From Bacilli bacterium (GTDB taxonomy: Bacteria > Bacillota_I > Bacilli_A > Haloplasmatales > Haloplasmataceae): a stretch of DNA of 19,878 nucleotides. The first letter of the stretch is position 1. Every line of letters starts with the position of its first letter. Made by a program: the position numbers and the translations under genes. Below the pieces are notes generated by a model. It did not search any database, was not told where the DNA came from, and worked only from the letters and a program-made list of their open reading frames with translations. The DNA is taken from assembly GCA_012513195.1 (NCBI GenBank), contig JAAZCR010000126.1, positions 1-19,878 on the forward strand. The letters run 5' to 3'. Shown piece after piece: positions 6,667 through 13,249 of the stretch.

Positions 6667-8001
6667 TTATATACCTAATATAAGCGATGCAAGTTGGAAG
6701 TAAGTTAATAATGAAATTGCATCAACGATAGTAGTTATTATTGGACTGGCCATTATCGCTGGGTCTAGCTTTAGTTTACTTGCGATAATCGGAAGCATTC
6801 CCCCAAAAACCTTCGCAAAGACGATTGTGAGATAAAGAGATAAGGATACAGTTAAAGCGATACTAAAGCTTGTTTTATCAACGATTAAGATTCTTATTAA
6901 ATTAATCGAAGACAAAATTAAACCAACAATTAAACTGATGCGAAATTCCTTAAAGATAATTTTGAAGATGTCTTTAATTTTTACTTCGCCTAATGATAAA
7001 CCCCGAATAATTAAGGTAGAAGCTTGGCTACCTGCATTTCCAGCAGTATCCATTAGCATCGGTATAAAGGAAGCGAGGATTACTTGAGAAGATAAGGTCG
7101 CTTCATAGTTACGAATAATATATCCTGTAAAGGTTGCGGATATCATAAGGAAAAGTAACCAGGTGATGCGGTTACGCGCTAGATGAAAAATACTTGATGA
7201 CATATAAGTTTCTTCACTAGGCACGATAGCGGCCATTTTATAAATATCTTCCGTGCTTTCTTCTTCGATGACTTTCATGATATCATCGAAGGTGATAATT
7301 CCAACTAGACGTTTTTCCGTATCAACTACTGGTAAAGCTAAGAAACCGTACTTTTTGAAGACTTTCGCAACTTCTTCTTGGTCATCATTGGTATGAACAT
7401 AGATTACGTCTGTGGTCATAAGATCAGATATCAATGTATCATCGGTACTAACTACTAGTTCTCTTAACGACACAATACCTTCAAGTTTACGGTTTTGGTC
7501 AATAACGTAACAGGTATAAACAGTTTCTTTTTCTAAACCAATGCGTTTAATCTTTTGAAGAGCATCTTTTACAGTAATATCTCTTTTTAAGTCGACATAC
7601 TCGATGGTCATTAAGCTACCCGCAGAGTTTTCCGGGTACTTTAAGAATTGATTGACTAAGGATCGTTCTTCTTCTGAAACATTTCGTATAATCTTCTTAA
7701 CGATGTTCGCGGGCATTTCTTCGAGTAGGTCAATCATATCGTCAAAGTAGAGTTCATCAATTAGCGTTTTAACTTCCTTATCGGTGATGGCGTGGATGAT
7801 TGCTTCTTGCGTATCCGTGGATAGATAGGAGAATACTAGTACAGCAGTATCTTTGGGGAGAATCCGAAAGATAACTAATTGATTATTAGTATCAAGTTCT
7901 TCTAATATTTCTGCGATATTAACGTGGTTCATTTCGATGAGTAAATCGCGTAGTTTAATATACTCCTTATTTTCTAAGAGTTCAAGTAATTGTTCTTTCA
8001 T
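6667..8001 (-). CDS. mgtE: Magnesium transporter MgtE
   Basis: This 444-residue protein has the full MgtE architecture. An alpha-helical N domain (about 5-125) is followed by two CBS domains (about 130-190 and 195-250), a connecting helix, and a membrane domain of about five helices (277-444). The pore-region signatures PMLMDTAGNAGSQ (314-326) and DPAIMASPIITTIVDAISL (413-431) are present; D427 occupies the position of the selectivity aspartate known in Thermus MgtE. The family forms a homodimeric Mg2+ channel in the plasma membrane that closes when the cytosolic N and CBS domains bind Mg2+. AAGGAGG (8015-8009) precedes ATG 8001. Upstream is a consensus promoter and a leader with a small ORF and competing hairpins, annotated separately; I do not find a standard M-box. 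Confidence 0.96.
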   Translation of the reverse strand: MKEQLLELLENKEYIKLRDLLIEMNHVNIAEILEELDTNNQLVIFRILPKDTAVLVFSYLSTDTQEAIIHAITDKEVKTLIDELYFDDMIDLLEEMPANIVKKIIRNVSEEERSLVNQFLKYPENSAGSLMTIEYVDLKRDITVKDALQKIKRIGLEKETVYTCYVIDQNRKLEGIVSLRELVVSTDDTLISDLMTTDVIYVHTNDDQEEVAKVFKKYGFLALPVVDTEKRLVGIITFDDIMKVIEEESTEDIYKMAAIVPSEETYMSSSIFHLARNRITWLLFLMISATFTGYIIRNYEATLSSQVILASFIPMLMDTAGNAGSQASTLIIRGLSLGEVKIKDIFKIIFKEFRISLIVGLILSSINLIRILIVDKTSFSIALTVSLSLYLTIVFAKVFGGMLPIIASKLKLDPAIMASPIITTIVDAISLLTYFQLASLILGI

Positions 8002-8009
8002 ATAAAAAC

Positions 8010-8053
8010 CTCCTTCTTCAGGAGAACCACACCATATGATGAATATGGTTCTC
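8010..8053 (-). promoter_or_regulatory. Mutually exclusive hairpins over the mgtE ribosome binding site
   Basis: On the mgtE mRNA, GAGAACC (8053-8047) can pair with GGTTCTC (8028-8022), with an inner ACCATAT/ATATGGT option (8049-8043 / 8037-8031). Alternatively CTCCT (8024-8020) can pair with AGGAG (8014-8010), the core of the mgtE Shine-Dalgarno. The two helices share 8022-8024 and cannot coexist. No U tract follows, so this would act on translation and not on termination. The pairing is seen in the sequence; the regulatory role is inferred. Confidence 0.5.
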
Positions 8054-8116
8054 GTTTATATTTAGTTTAATAATTAAGTTATTAAATTCATGCGACGGGT
8101 ACGAATCAATATTCAT
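8018..8116 (-). CDS. Candidate 32-residue leader peptide upstream of mgtE
   Basis: An ORF too short for usual gene calls fills the mgtE leader. ATG 8116 has AAGG (8125-8122) 5 nt upstream, and TGA is at 8020-8018, ending 16 nt before the mgtE ATG. The predicted peptide runs MNIDSYPSHEFNNLIIKLNI then NENHIHHMVWFS; it is polar, has three histidines near the end and is not a signal peptide. The mgtE promoter -10 (8148-8143) predicts a transcript start near 8136, so this is the first start codon the ribosome meets and the ORF covers nearly the whole leader. Its last codons lie in the hairpins that compete for the mgtE ribosome site. Mg2+ transporter leaders with regulatory peptides are known (MgtL in enterobacteria), but this sequence is unrelated to them. 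It could also be a chance ORF; conservation would decide. Confidence 0.5.
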   Translation of the reverse strand: MNIDSYPSHEFNNLIIKLNINENHIHHMVWFS

Positions 8117-8142
8117 CACCACCTTATTTTTAAACACACCTT

Positions 8143-8170
8143 ATTATAACATAATCTAGGAAAATGTTAA
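8143..8170 (-). promoter_or_regulatory. mgtE promoter
   Basis: On the minus strand TTAACA (8170-8165), a 16-nt spacer and TATAAT (8148-8143) match 5/6 and 6/6. The predicted start near 8136 leaves a leader of about 135 nt. Confidence 0.75.
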
Positions 8171-8174
8171 AATC

Positions 8175-8246
8175 TCTCATTGGTGATAATGAAAATTATT
8201 TTCATTTATGAAAGTGCTTTTAAGTGTGAAAATTTTCATTATGAGA
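8175..8246. repeat. Two TGAAAAT palindromes in inverted array, candidate operators
   Basis: ATGAAAAT-T-ATTTTCAT (8189-8205) is a 17-bp palindrome and TGAAAATTTTCA (8227-8238) a perfect 12-bp one. The copies are flanked in mirror order: TCTCAT (8175-8180), a 7-nt insert and AATGAAAATT (8188-8197) on the left mirror AATTTTCATTATGAGA (8231-8246) on the right. The array lies just upstream of both divergent promoters. The first copy, with its flank TGATAAT, looks like the Fur/PerR class of sites, but the protein is not identifiable here. Confidence 0.55.
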
Positions 8247-8255
8247 AACTCCCCC

Positions 8256-8283
8256 TTTACTAGTTATTACCATATGATATAAT
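8256..8283 (+). promoter_or_regulatory. Promoter of the riboswitch-antiporter transcript
   Basis: TTTACT (8256-8261), 16 nt and TATAAT (8278-8283) place the start near 8290, at the 5' edge of the riboswitch. Confidence 0.75.
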
Positions 8284-8290
8284 AACAAAG

Positions 8291-8410
8291 TAATCTCCGA
8301 ATATTCACATAGTGGGGGACCCAGTTCTTGGGGTGAATCTTTAATTATCATTAATTAAAGAAGGGTTACTTGGAACCCTAACCCGTCAGCTAACCTCATA
8401 GGAGTTTCCA
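8291..8410 (+). promoter_or_regulatory. ydaO/yuaA-class cyclic di-AMP riboswitch
   Basis: The leader contains the conserved core of this class in order: GGGGGACCCAG (8314-8324), GGGGTGAATC (8330-8339), a variable A/T hairpin (about 8340-8360), AAGGG (8361-8365) and CCCGTCAGCTAACCTC (8382-8397). P1-like pairing of CTCC (8295-8298) with GGAG (8401-8404) closes the domain. Members of this class bind c-di-AMP, usually two molecules, and generally switch genes off when ligand is present. An intrinsic terminator follows at 8420, giving the usual expression platform. Known targets are potassium transport and cell-wall genes, which fits the antiporter downstream. Identification is by eye from conserved blocks; a covariance-model scan (Rfam ydaO-yuaA) should score strongly if this is right. 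Confidence 0.9.
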
Positions 8411-8419
8411 AGCATATTG

Positions 8420-8445
8420 CGTATGATTTTTTCATACGTTTTTTT
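8420..8445 (+). terminator. Riboswitch-controlled terminator
   Basis: CGTATGA (8420-8426) pairs with TCATACG (8432-8438) around TTTTT, followed by seven Ts. It lies between the riboswitch and the antiporter ribosome site, so it is probably conditional. Confidence 0.88.
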
Positions 8446-8481
8446 GTTGATTAACCCAAAAAAATAGTAGGAGGAAAAGTA

Positions 8482-9681
8482 ATGGATATCGTCTTAAAAA
8501 TTAGTATTATTCTCGCTCTTGGTCTTATTGGTGGTAAACTTGCCACACTAGTCAAACTGCCAAATGTATCAGGATACTTAATCGTTGGGTTATTCATGGG
8601 AACTTCACTATTAAACTTCGTTACGGCAAGTGATGTAAAATCTTTAGAAATCTTAAGTGAAATAGCTCTAGCCTTCATCGCTTTTAGTATTGGTAGTGAA
8701 TTCGTCATTAGTGACATGATTAAGTATGGTAAAAAAGTCTTAGTAATTACATTAGGAGAAGTAATAGGAGCTATATTTTTAGTATTCTCGGTAATGTATT
8801 TTATCTTTCATCAAGGTTTTAATTTCAGCATCGTTATCGCATCGATGTCAGCAGCCACTGCTCCTGCGGCTACTTTATTAGTTATTAGACAATATCGAGC
8901 TTATGGACCACTTACTAAAACCATTTTACCAGTGGTAGCTTTAGATGATGTCTTTGGGATTATGGCTTTTGGGATTGCGATGTCACTAACCAAAATAACC
9001 ACAAGTGCGGTTAAGCCTAACATCTTACAAATTATTCTTAACCCCTTAATTGAAATCTTTGGTTCATTAAGTGCTGGTTTAGTAATTGGGATTATTCTAA
9101 CGCTTGTCTTAAAGAAGATTAAATTTACTGATGAAGTTTTAGTAGTATCATTAGTTGCGGTAGGAACAGGTATTGGGGTAGCGGAGCTCTTTGACTTATC
9201 ACCATTATTAATTAATATTATGATTGGGACAACGATTGTTAATTTACTAAATAAACCAGAAAGGGCTTTCCAATCTATCAATAATTTTACCCCGCCATTT
9301 TATATTCTCTTCTTTACCTTAGCGGGGGCATCACTTAATTTAAGCATCTTAAAATCGATTGGTTTAATCGGTATTGTGTATGTCTTTGCCCGTGGTGTAG
9401 GTAAGATGAGTGGTGCTACAATTAGCGCTTTAATAGTTAAAGCGGAGAGCACGGTAACGAAATATTTAGGTTTAGGTTTATTACCTCAAGGAGGAATATC
9501 AATAGGGTTGTCAATCTTAGTTCGGCAATATTTACCTCAGTATGCGAATGAAATAACCACCATCATCATGTTCAGTGTCCTTATTTATGAAACATTTGGA
9601 CCCGTGTTTGCGAAAATTGCGATTTCCAAAGCCAAAGAAATAAATGGCATGGATAGATTAGGCGAAACAGTAGTTGAATAG
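8482..9681 (+). CDS. CPA2-family cation:proton antiporter (membrane domain only)
   Basis: This 399-residue, almost wholly hydrophobic protein fits the Na+/H+ exchanger CPA2 family (KefB/GerN/NapA type), with about 12-13 helices. Family features are PNVSGYLIVGLFMG (27-40), ATAPAATLLVIRQY (125-138) in the unwound helix region, and the paired carboxylates ALDDVFGIMAFG (D155, D156) expected at the ion site. It would exchange K+ or Na+ for H+ across the plasma membrane. There is no C-terminal TrkA-N (RCK) domain, so regulation probably comes from a separate protein; the PII-like gene 56 nt downstream is the natural candidate. AGGAGG (8470-8475) precedes the ATG. Expression is controlled by the c-di-AMP riboswitch upstream. 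Confidence 0.93.
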   Translation: MDIVLKISIILALGLIGGKLATLVKLPNVSGYLIVGLFMGTSLLNFVTASDVKSLEILSEIALAFIAFSIGSEFVISDMIKYGKKVLVITLGEVIGAIFLVFSVMYFIFHQGFNFSIVIASMSAATAPAATLLVIRQYRAYGPLTKTILPVVALDDVFGIMAFGIAMSLTKITTSAVKPNILQIILNPLIEIFGSLSAGLVIGIILTLVLKKIKFTDEVLVVSLVAVGTGIGVAELFDLSPLLINIMIGTTIVNLLNKPERAFQSINNFTPPFYILFFTLAGASLNLSILKSIGLIGIVYVFARGVGKMSGATISALIVKAESTVTKYLGLGLLPQGGISIGLSILVRQYLPQYANEITTIIMFSVLIYETFGPVFAKIAISKAKEINGMDRLGETVVE

Positions 9682-9737
9682 GTAGAAGGGCATCAAGAAT
9701 TACAACTCCAAACATCGACCGTTTAAAGGAGGTTTTC

Positions 9738-10088
9738 ATGAAAGCTTTAGTAATTGTGTTAAATATCGATGACTACTTAGAAGATATTTTAACAATCCTC
9801 GCTAACAATAAAGTCAAAGGTGCCACCATCATCGATAGTCAAGGGATGGGAAGCGCCATCGTCAATAATGAAATATCAAGTATACCGTTGTTTAGTTCTT
9901 TGAAAATGTTACTGAGTGAAAGACATCCACGCAATAAAACCATCTTTTCCGTTATCCATAATGATGATATCTTGAATAATGTGGTAGCGGAAATTCAAGC
10001 ATTACTTAGAAAAGATCATCATCAAGGAATTGGTTTTATGTTTACTGTACCTGTGGATAACATCTTCTTAATTAAAAATGGTAACTAA
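9738..10088 (+). CDS. PII-like signalling protein
   Basis: This 116-residue protein has the length and strand-helix order of a PII/ferredoxin-like fold: strand KALVIVLNI, a helix DDYLEDILTILANN, the block GATIIDSQGMGSAI (about 28-41), a middle loop about 42-70, strand KTIFSVIHND, a helix (about 83-97), and a final strand GFMFTVPVDNIFLIK. True GlnB T-loop and uridylylation motifs are missing, so it is a PII-like branch, not a nitrogen regulator. A strong AAGGAGG (9726-9732) precedes the ATG. The 56-nt gap after the antiporter has no terminator, so both genes are under the riboswitch. PII-like proteins often bind nucleotides and gate a neighbouring transporter; this one probably controls the antiporter. 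The ligand (adenine nucleotide or c-di-AMP) is an open question. Confidence 0.78.
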   Translation: MKALVIVLNIDDYLEDILTILANNKVKGATIIDSQGMGSAIVNNEISSIPLFSSLKMLLSERHPRNKTIFSVIHNDDILNNVVAEIQALLRKDHHQGIGFMFTVPVDNIFLIKNGN

Positions 10089-10175
10089 ATCATTATCTTA
10101 AATAATATCAATAGATTAAAATCAAAATATTAGTTATAATTATAATAATAAGATTATAATATAACGAGGTAATAT

Positions 10176-11075
10176 ATGAAACGTAGTTTTCGAAGCGTCC
10201 TCGTGGAACGCTCTTTAAAAGTCCTTGGTGTAATAAAGCGGCACACCCATGAAAAAGTGAATAAAAGGAAGATCGAAAAAATCATGAAAAAAGGGAAGTA
10301 TGTTTATAGACTTCCTTTTGTCAAGTTTTTTAAGAATATTAAGTTATTGGTTCTCGATGATATGATCTATTATGTTATTAATCAGGATAAAGCTACTAAT
10401 CCTCATAAAATTATGTATTTTCATGGTGGCGCTTATTTAGATCAACCCTTATTGTTTCACTGGCGCTTCATCGATAAAATCGCAAAAAGGACGAATGCAG
10501 AAATCTGGGTACCCATCTACCCGAAAATTCCTTTATTTACTGCCCAAGAAGCCTATGAGCGCTTAATTAAACTTTATCAGTTATTATTATCTACATATCC
10601 TGATAATGATATTATATTTGTTGGGGATTCATCCGGGGGTGGCTTAGTTTTAGGTTTAGCCCAAAAACTTAAAGTTCTAAATCTAAAACAACCACGAGAC
10701 TTGATCATGATTTCTCCTTGGCTTGATATTTCCATGACTAATCCACTTATTCAAGAAATTGAACCTTATGACCAAATGCTTAATTCGAATGGTTTAAAGG
10801 TCTGTGGTGATTACTGGCGTGGTGAGTATGATGCTAAGGACCCCTATGTTAGTCCTTTATATGGAGAGATAACAGGGTTAGGTAAAATAACGATTTTTAT
10901 TGGTACTTATGATATTCTTTATGCTGATGCATTAGGTCTATTAGAAAAAGCTAAAAAAGAAAATATCGAGATAAACTTCTATGCATATGAGCATATGCCC
11001 CATGATTTCCCTTTATTTCCAGTCCCAGAAGTACAAGAAGCACTAGATATCATAGAGAATATTATCAATAATTAA
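10176..11075 (+). CDS. Alpha/beta-hydrolase, hormone-sensitive-lipase-type esterase
   Basis: This 299-residue protein carries the HSL-family oxyanion motif HGGA (83-86) and the nucleophile elbow GDSSGG (150-155, S152). The remaining triad candidates are D246 in GTYDILYAD and H276 in HMPHDFPLF, all at the expected spacing. Such enzymes hydrolyse short-chain esters or acyl-decorated small molecules in the cytosol. A basic N-terminal stretch (1-55) might associate with membrane but is not a signal peptide. ACGAGGT lies about 6 nt before the ATG, and TATAAT at 10155-10160 is a candidate -10. The next gene starts 15 nt after the stop, so the two form one operon. The natural substrate cannot be read from the sequence. 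Confidence 0.92.
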   Translation: MKRSFRSVLVERSLKVLGVIKRHTHEKVNKRKIEKIMKKGKYVYRLPFVKFFKNIKLLVLDDMIYYVINQDKATNPHKIMYFHGGAYLDQPLLFHWRFIDKIAKRTNAEIWVPIYPKIPLFTAQEAYERLIKLYQLLLSTYPDNDIIFVGDSSGGGLVLGLAQKLKVLNLKQPRDLIMISPWLDISMTNPLIQEIEPYDQMLNSNGLKVCGDYWRGEYDAKDPYVSPLYGEITGLGKITIFIGTYDILYADALGLLEKAKKENIEINFYAYEHMPHDFPLFPVPEVQEALDIIENIINN

Positions 11076-11090
11076 AAAAATGAGAGGGAG

Positions 11091-11945
11091 ATGATTGTGA
11101 AGTATAAAAACTATTTCATTATCATTATCATAGGTATTATTGTATTTGGTTTAAGTTTTCTCGCTTTAGTTTTTGGAGATTTTTTAGCCGCAACTTATGA
11201 TGTAATTGGGATTCGGATTGCGACATTGTTTGTGGCATATGCGTCATTCATCTCCAGTATGACTTTTAGTTTCTTAATCTATTATCATAATCGCACAGTT
11301 AGTCGAATAAATGACGATACCAATAAACGGGCTGAACTCTTTCGTGAACTCCAATTTGCGTCAAGTAATTACTCGATTATTGAATTCATGGATCGCATGT
11401 TAATTTATAATGAATCAGAACGTTATGTGGAACGCTTAATTAATACAGGCAATACTAGTTTTCATATGTTTGAAGAAGGTATCAATTTTGATGATGTCAG
11501 AAAAAATCCCCACAATTATCGATTTATTTCAGTACGGATACCTTTTCGTGTAGTTGAAGGCAAACTAGTATCCCATATTAGTTTTGACCTGTTAACATTT
11601 GAACGGGATTTAATTAAATTTCGCTTTTTAACACCTGATAATCAAAACGAGAGTAGAGTATTTATTCTTTATAATGAACTTACAAAACGGAATAATGTGA
11701 TTATTAACTTGGTATTTTCCAAAGATAGTGCCTTTATGCAAGATCATCACGATAATTACTTTACCAAAATTAAAGTGATAATCAATATTACTAGTCTTTT
11801 AGGTGTAAGAGTTAAAGGTATTAGTGAGTTATACTTTACAAATCCTGAACAAATTGAGTTTAAAGGATCAAATACTTATCGCATTAACTCTTCTAACTTC
11901 ACTTTAATTGAAATGCCTAAAATTGAACAATTATATGAATACTAA
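11091..11945 (+). CDS. Unknown protein with two N-terminal membrane segments
   Basis: I do not recognise this 284-residue protein. Two hydrophobic segments (about 8-32 and 40-66) form a hairpin anchor. After YYHNR comes a mostly cytosolic, beta-rich domain (about 75-284) with many polar and aromatic residues and no visible catalytic motif. The start is ambiguous. GAGAGGGAG (11082-11090) abuts ATG 11091 but stands at ideal distance from GTG 11097, which would drop two residues. The gene follows the esterase by 15 nt and ends in a strong hairpin, so it probably works with that enzyme or shares its regulation. It could be a sensor or scaffold; I see no evidence for either. Confidence 0.75.
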   Translation: MIVKYKNYFIIIIIGIIVFGLSFLALVFGDFLAATYDVIGIRIATLFVAYASFISSMTFSFLIYYHNRTVSRINDDTNKRAELFRELQFASSNYSIIEFMDRMLIYNESERYVERLINTGNTSFHMFEEGINFDDVRKNPHNYRFISVRIPFRVVEGKLVSHISFDLLTFERDLIKFRFLTPDNQNESRVFILYNELTKRNNVIINLVFSKDSAFMQDHHDNYFTKIKVIINITSLLGVRVKGISELYFTNPEQIEFKGSNTYRINSSNFTLIEMPKIEQLYEY

Positions 11946-11946
11946 C

Positions 11947-11977
11947 AAATAAACCATCGTTTAACGATGGTTTATTT
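11947..11977. terminator. Bidirectional terminator between convergent genes
   Basis: A perfect 13-bp stem (AAATAAACCATCG 11947-11959 / CGATGGTTTATTT 11965-11977) with loop TTTAA is followed by T/A on both strands. Confidence 0.88.
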
Positions 11978-12396
11978 TAATAGTAAAAATAAAATCTATT
12001 TGGGTTTTGAACATCAATTTTACCAAATGGATGTTCAACAGGGGCATAAATTGTAAAGAGTTTTAAAGGTTCATTTCCTATATTTACGAGATTATGCCAC
12101 ATGCCTTGAGGAACTATAATCGCATCTCCTTCATGAACGATGCGTTGGAAAAATAGGTTATCTTGATTGTCACCTATATAGATTTTCCCTATACCTTCTT
12201 CAATCATGAAAAATTGGTCAATGTCGGGATGGATTTCTGAGCCAATTTCTTCTCCAACTGGTATACTCATTAACACTAGTTGAAAATTATCTCCCGTCCA
12301 TAGCACTCTACGAAAATAGGTATTTTCTTCAGTGACATCTTCGAGATTAGTCACAAAAGGATTTTTACCGTAATCAGTAACATCAGTAAAACGCAT
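11977..12396 (-). CDS. Cupin-domain protein
   Basis: ATG 12396 is chosen because GAGGAAGGTG lies just upstream on the minus strand; the longer frame from 12435 adds 13 residues with no ribosome site. The 139-residue product is a single cupin barrel. Motif 1 is GSEIHPDIDQFFMIEEGIGKIYIG, with the histidine and the D/Q pair at metal-ligand positions. Motif 2 is PQGMWHNLVNIG, with the conserved PxGxxH. The ligand set H…(D/Q)…H is typical of small mannose-6-phosphate-isomerase-like cupins in Firmicutes, whose functions are mostly unassigned. It might be a metal-dependent isomerase, a dioxygenase or a sugar-binding protein. It is monocistronic and converges on the unknown membrane gene through a shared terminator. 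Confidence 0.88.
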   Translation of the reverse strand: MRFTDVTDYGKNPFVTNLEDVTEENTYFRRVLWTGDNFQLVLMSIPVGEEIGSEIHPDIDQFFMIEEGIGKIYIGDNQDNLFFQRIVHEGDAIIVPQGMWHNLVNIGNEPLKLFTIYAPVEHPFGKIDVQNPNRFYFYY

Positions 12397-12577
12397 ATTA
12401 TTCACCTTCCTCAGTGTATAATATGCGTTTATCATTGATGTTGATAATTGTCTTTTTTTTTCTTTGTTAGACTTTCACTAAATGTATCAAACCCTTGATG
12501 TAATTAAAATAGTTAGAAGTCAATAAAATGGAAAATTTTTACACATACTAATATTAGTGATTTATAGTTAGGTTTTT

Positions 12578-12606
12578 TTGCGCAATTGTGAATCTTGTGC
12601 TATAAT
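12578..12606 (+). promoter_or_regulatory. Extended -10 promoter of the CarD-family gene
   Basis: TTGCGC (12578-12583), 17 nt and TATAAT (12601-12606) preceded by TGC, an extended -10. A 12-bp palindrome, ACTAATATTAGT (12547-12558), sits just upstream; its function is unknown. I see nothing else in the 260-nt gap between the cupin and CarD starts. Confidence 0.65.
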
Positions 12607-12657
12607 TTAAGTAAAGTATTTGTTTTGTCAATACGCATTACGGAGGTGACGGATTCC

Positions 12658-13140
12658 TTGTTTCAAGTAGATGACATCATCGTCTATGAAACTTTTGGCG
12701 TCAGTCGGATATGCGAAATCATTGAAAAGGAAGGCAAGCAATACTATGTGATTAAACCATTAAATCGGAGAATCGTGGTTCGTACACCAGTGGGAAACAA
12801 TAAGGTAGTGATGCGCAGGATAATGACGGAACATGAGGCTCGGAACTTAATCAATAGATTATCAGAAATTGAACCATTGTGGATTGATGATAATAAGAAA
12901 CGGACGCAAATCTATTATGATATCTTACGTCGTGGTAATTGTATTGATATTTGTCGAATAATTAAAGCATTAAGGACAAAGAATGCCGAAAGAATTAAAC
13001 AAAAACGAAACATTCCCATTACTGATAAAAACATTTTAGACCGTGCCGAACGTCTGCTCCTCGAAGAAGTATCATGTGTGCTTAAAATGACGATGGAAGA
13101 AGTTCGCGAACAATTTGTGAAATATTTACATAAACATTAA
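12658..13140 (+). CDS. CarD/CdnL-family transcriptional regulator
   Basis: The likely start is TTG 12658, placed 8 nt after a strong GGAGGTGA (12642-12649) and giving a 160-residue protein that begins MFQVDDIIVYETFGVSRI, the usual CarD opening. The longer frame from 12595 would begin upstream of the promoter -10. The N-terminal part (about 1-55) is the Tudor-like RNA-polymerase-interacting domain (YYVIKPLNRR.VVRTPV), and the rest is a helical DNA-binding domain (MTEHEARNLINRLSEIEPLWIDD…). CarD proteins bind the RNA polymerase beta subunit and stabilise open promoter complexes, mainly affecting rRNA and stress genes. It is a single-gene transcript with its own promoter and terminator. At 160 residues it is close to the family norm. 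Confidence 0.9.
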   Translation: MFQVDDIIVYETFGVSRICEIIEKEGKQYYVIKPLNRRIVVRTPVGNNKVVMRRIMTEHEARNLINRLSEIEPLWIDDNKKRTQIYYDILRRGNCIDICRIIKALRTKNAERIKQKRNIPITDKNILDRAERLLLEEVSCVLKMTMEEVREQFVKYLHKH

Positions 13141-13175
13141 AAGTATCCTTTTGATTAAATATAGGGTACTTTTTT
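13139..13175 (+). terminator. Terminator after the CarD-family gene
   Basis: AAAAGTATCC (13139-13148) pairs with GGGTACTTTT (13164-13173) with one G-T pair and a 15-nt loop, followed by further Ts. Confidence 0.75.
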
Positions 13176-13191
13176 CTTTTACAGATATACA

Positions 13192-13220
13192 TTGAAAAAT
13201 GCGTTTTTATGTGATATTGT
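13192..13220 (+). promoter_or_regulatory. Promoter of the MFS-DUF2804-GH2 operon
   Basis: TTGAAA (13192-13197), 17 nt and TATTGT (13215-13220) with an upstream TGA, an extended -10. The leader is about 22 nt, with no room for a riboswitch. Confidence 0.6.
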
Positions 13221-13249
13221 TTAAGTATAAACAGTACAGGGGGAAAAAT

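Noticed and set aside
8002..8142. M-box (ykoK) Mg2+ riboswitch upstream of mgtE
   Set aside because: The predicted leader is only about 135 nt and I do not find the conserved M-box blocks; a small ORF and local hairpins account for most of it. A covariance scan should confirm the absence.
8901..9281. Minus-strand open frame inside the antiporter gene
   Set aside because: It is a reverse-complement shadow of a hydrophobic coding region, with no family pattern. The frame at 8451-8717 is rejected for the same reason.
12397..12435. Longer N-terminus of the cupin protein
   Set aside because: No ribosome binding site stands before 12435, while GAGGAAGGTG is placed well for the ATG at 12396.
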